Origin: Maribacter thermophilus | GTDB lineage: Bacteria; Bacteroidota; Bacteroidia; Flavobacteriales; Flavobacteriaceae | Length of the DNA: 64,000 nucleotides | Assembly (NCBI RefSeq): GCF_001020565.1 | Contig: NZ_LDAS01000001.1 | Span: forward strand, 224,402 to 288,401 | Direction of reading: 5' to 3' | Shown: positions 63,573 to 64,000 of the stretch, in pieces | Layout: each line of letters starts with the position of its first letter | How positions within the stretch are numbered: the first letter of the stretch is position 1 | Translations under genes and position numbers: made by a program | Notes under the pieces: model-generated | What the model was told of the DNA's origin: nothing | The model's database searches: none | The model's input: the letters and a program-made list of their open reading frames with translations, nothing else

Positions 63573-64000
63573 ATGAAGAAAATTATATACAGCGCTTTAT
63601 TGGCTTTAGTGGTTACGGGCTGTGAAATAGATAAGTTTCCGTATGATTCCATTGCTTCGGAAGAATTGTTCGAAGATGCAGAAGGACTCGAATCTGCTAC
63701 GCTTGGAAATTATGCCTTGCTAAAGGGAGATGCCGATGGTAACGGCTTTATGCCACAGTTGCACAGATTGGCAGAATACCCGGGAGATAACGTGTCTTTG
63801 AGCGGTACCACAACAGACCCACTTTTTTATAGCTATAATTATAATAACCTTGCAACGGGTAGCCGATCTAATGATTTTTGGACCTCCGGTTATAAGGCGA
63901 TCGTAGGGTGTAACCGTATTATAGAGATGGGTACCGAAGGCGATAGCCCTGAAATGGACCAGCTGATCGGTGAAAATTATTACCTAAGGGCCATGACCTA
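63573..64000 (+). CDS. susD: SusD/RagB-type lipoprotein, N-terminal part
   Basis: The gene starts 17 bp after susC and runs off the right edge, with 142 codons visible. The signal peptide has a lipobox (LVVTGC, Cys about residue 17), and the mature N-terminus 'EIDKFPYDSIASEELFED' matches SusD, as do 'SNDFWTSGYKAIVGCNRIIE' and 'ENYYLRAM' of the family TPR region. It is the surface lid that binds glycan for SusC. The class of glycan is not visible in this window. Confidence 0.94.
   Translation, partial: MKKIIYSALLALVVTGCEIDKFPYDSIASEELFEDAEGLESATLGNYALLKGDADGNGFMPQLHRLAEYPGDNVSLSGTTTDPLFYSYNYNNLATGSRSNDFWTSGYKAIVGCNRIIEMGTEGDSPEMDQLIGENYYLRAMT

Noticed and set aside
1-64000. Mobile elements or CRISPR arrays
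   Set aside because: No transposase, integrase, long terminal repeats or regularly spaced direct repeats were seen.

Overview
The window is chromosomal DNA from a marine-type member of the Flavobacteriaceae (Bacteroidota). This rests on DUF4270, DUF4907, DUF3822 and EboA family genes, a SusC/SusD pair with a hybrid two-component sensor, TAnnTTTG promoter motifs, almost no Shine-Dalgarno sequences, and a moderately AT-rich composition. I cannot fix the genus from sequence alone; the content fits Zobellia/Maribacter-like genera. I see no phage, insertion sequence, rRNA operon or CRISPR array. Nearly all of the window is core genome, with a polysaccharide utilisation locus at the right edge.

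Layout. 1-0.5 kb: the 3' end of rpsA. 0.6-6.7 kb: a surface cluster, with a beta-barrel protein and a DUF4270 lipoprotein divergent from a Kelch lipoprotein, a DUF4907 protein and a LytS/LytR-type two-component pair. 6.8-12.9 kb: pyrR-pyrB, a small STAS-like protein, rnz, pdxH, a SixA-like phosphatase and ppk1. 13.0-20.5 kb: miaE, divergent from a complete contiguous eboABCDEF cluster followed by a TMEM220-like membrane protein. 20.4-26.9 kb: dnaX, RNase P RNA, rsmD-DUF3822-pilin-like protein, a RecD-like helicase and DUF4126. 26.9-30.1 kb: kdsB, a HAD phosphatase, a KdnB-like Kdo oxidase and an acyltransferase. 30.2-34.1 kb: a yebC gene and a gcvT-glsA-SDR-PCD operon. 34.2-40.8 kb: an M24 peptidase and the thrA-thrB-thrC operon (reverse strand). 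40.8-51.7 kb: nnr, clpC, gyrA, a TPR protein, an NlpC/P60 protein and a thiolase. 51.8-54.1 kb: a 7TM-HD phosphodiesterase and two tRNAs. 54.5-64 kb: a GH109-type oxidoreductase/glycosidase, a hybrid sensor, SusC and the start of SusD.

What stands out. Upstream of thrA there is an unannotated 30-codon reading frame rich in Thr and Ile codons, behind an excellent Bacteroidota promoter (TTTG-N19-TACTTTTG) and with mutually exclusive hairpins. It looks like a threonine attenuator outside the Proteobacteria. The ebo cluster is intact in an organism with no scytonemin genes in view, and its EboF has lost several alkaline-phosphatase-type metal ligands. The NlpC/P60 protein carries Ala where the catalytic Cys should be. 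kdsB next to a KdnB homologue suggests 8-amino-Kdo in the lipid A core. The Kelch/DUF4270/DUF4907/LytSR block looks like an uncharacterised surface system with its own regulator.
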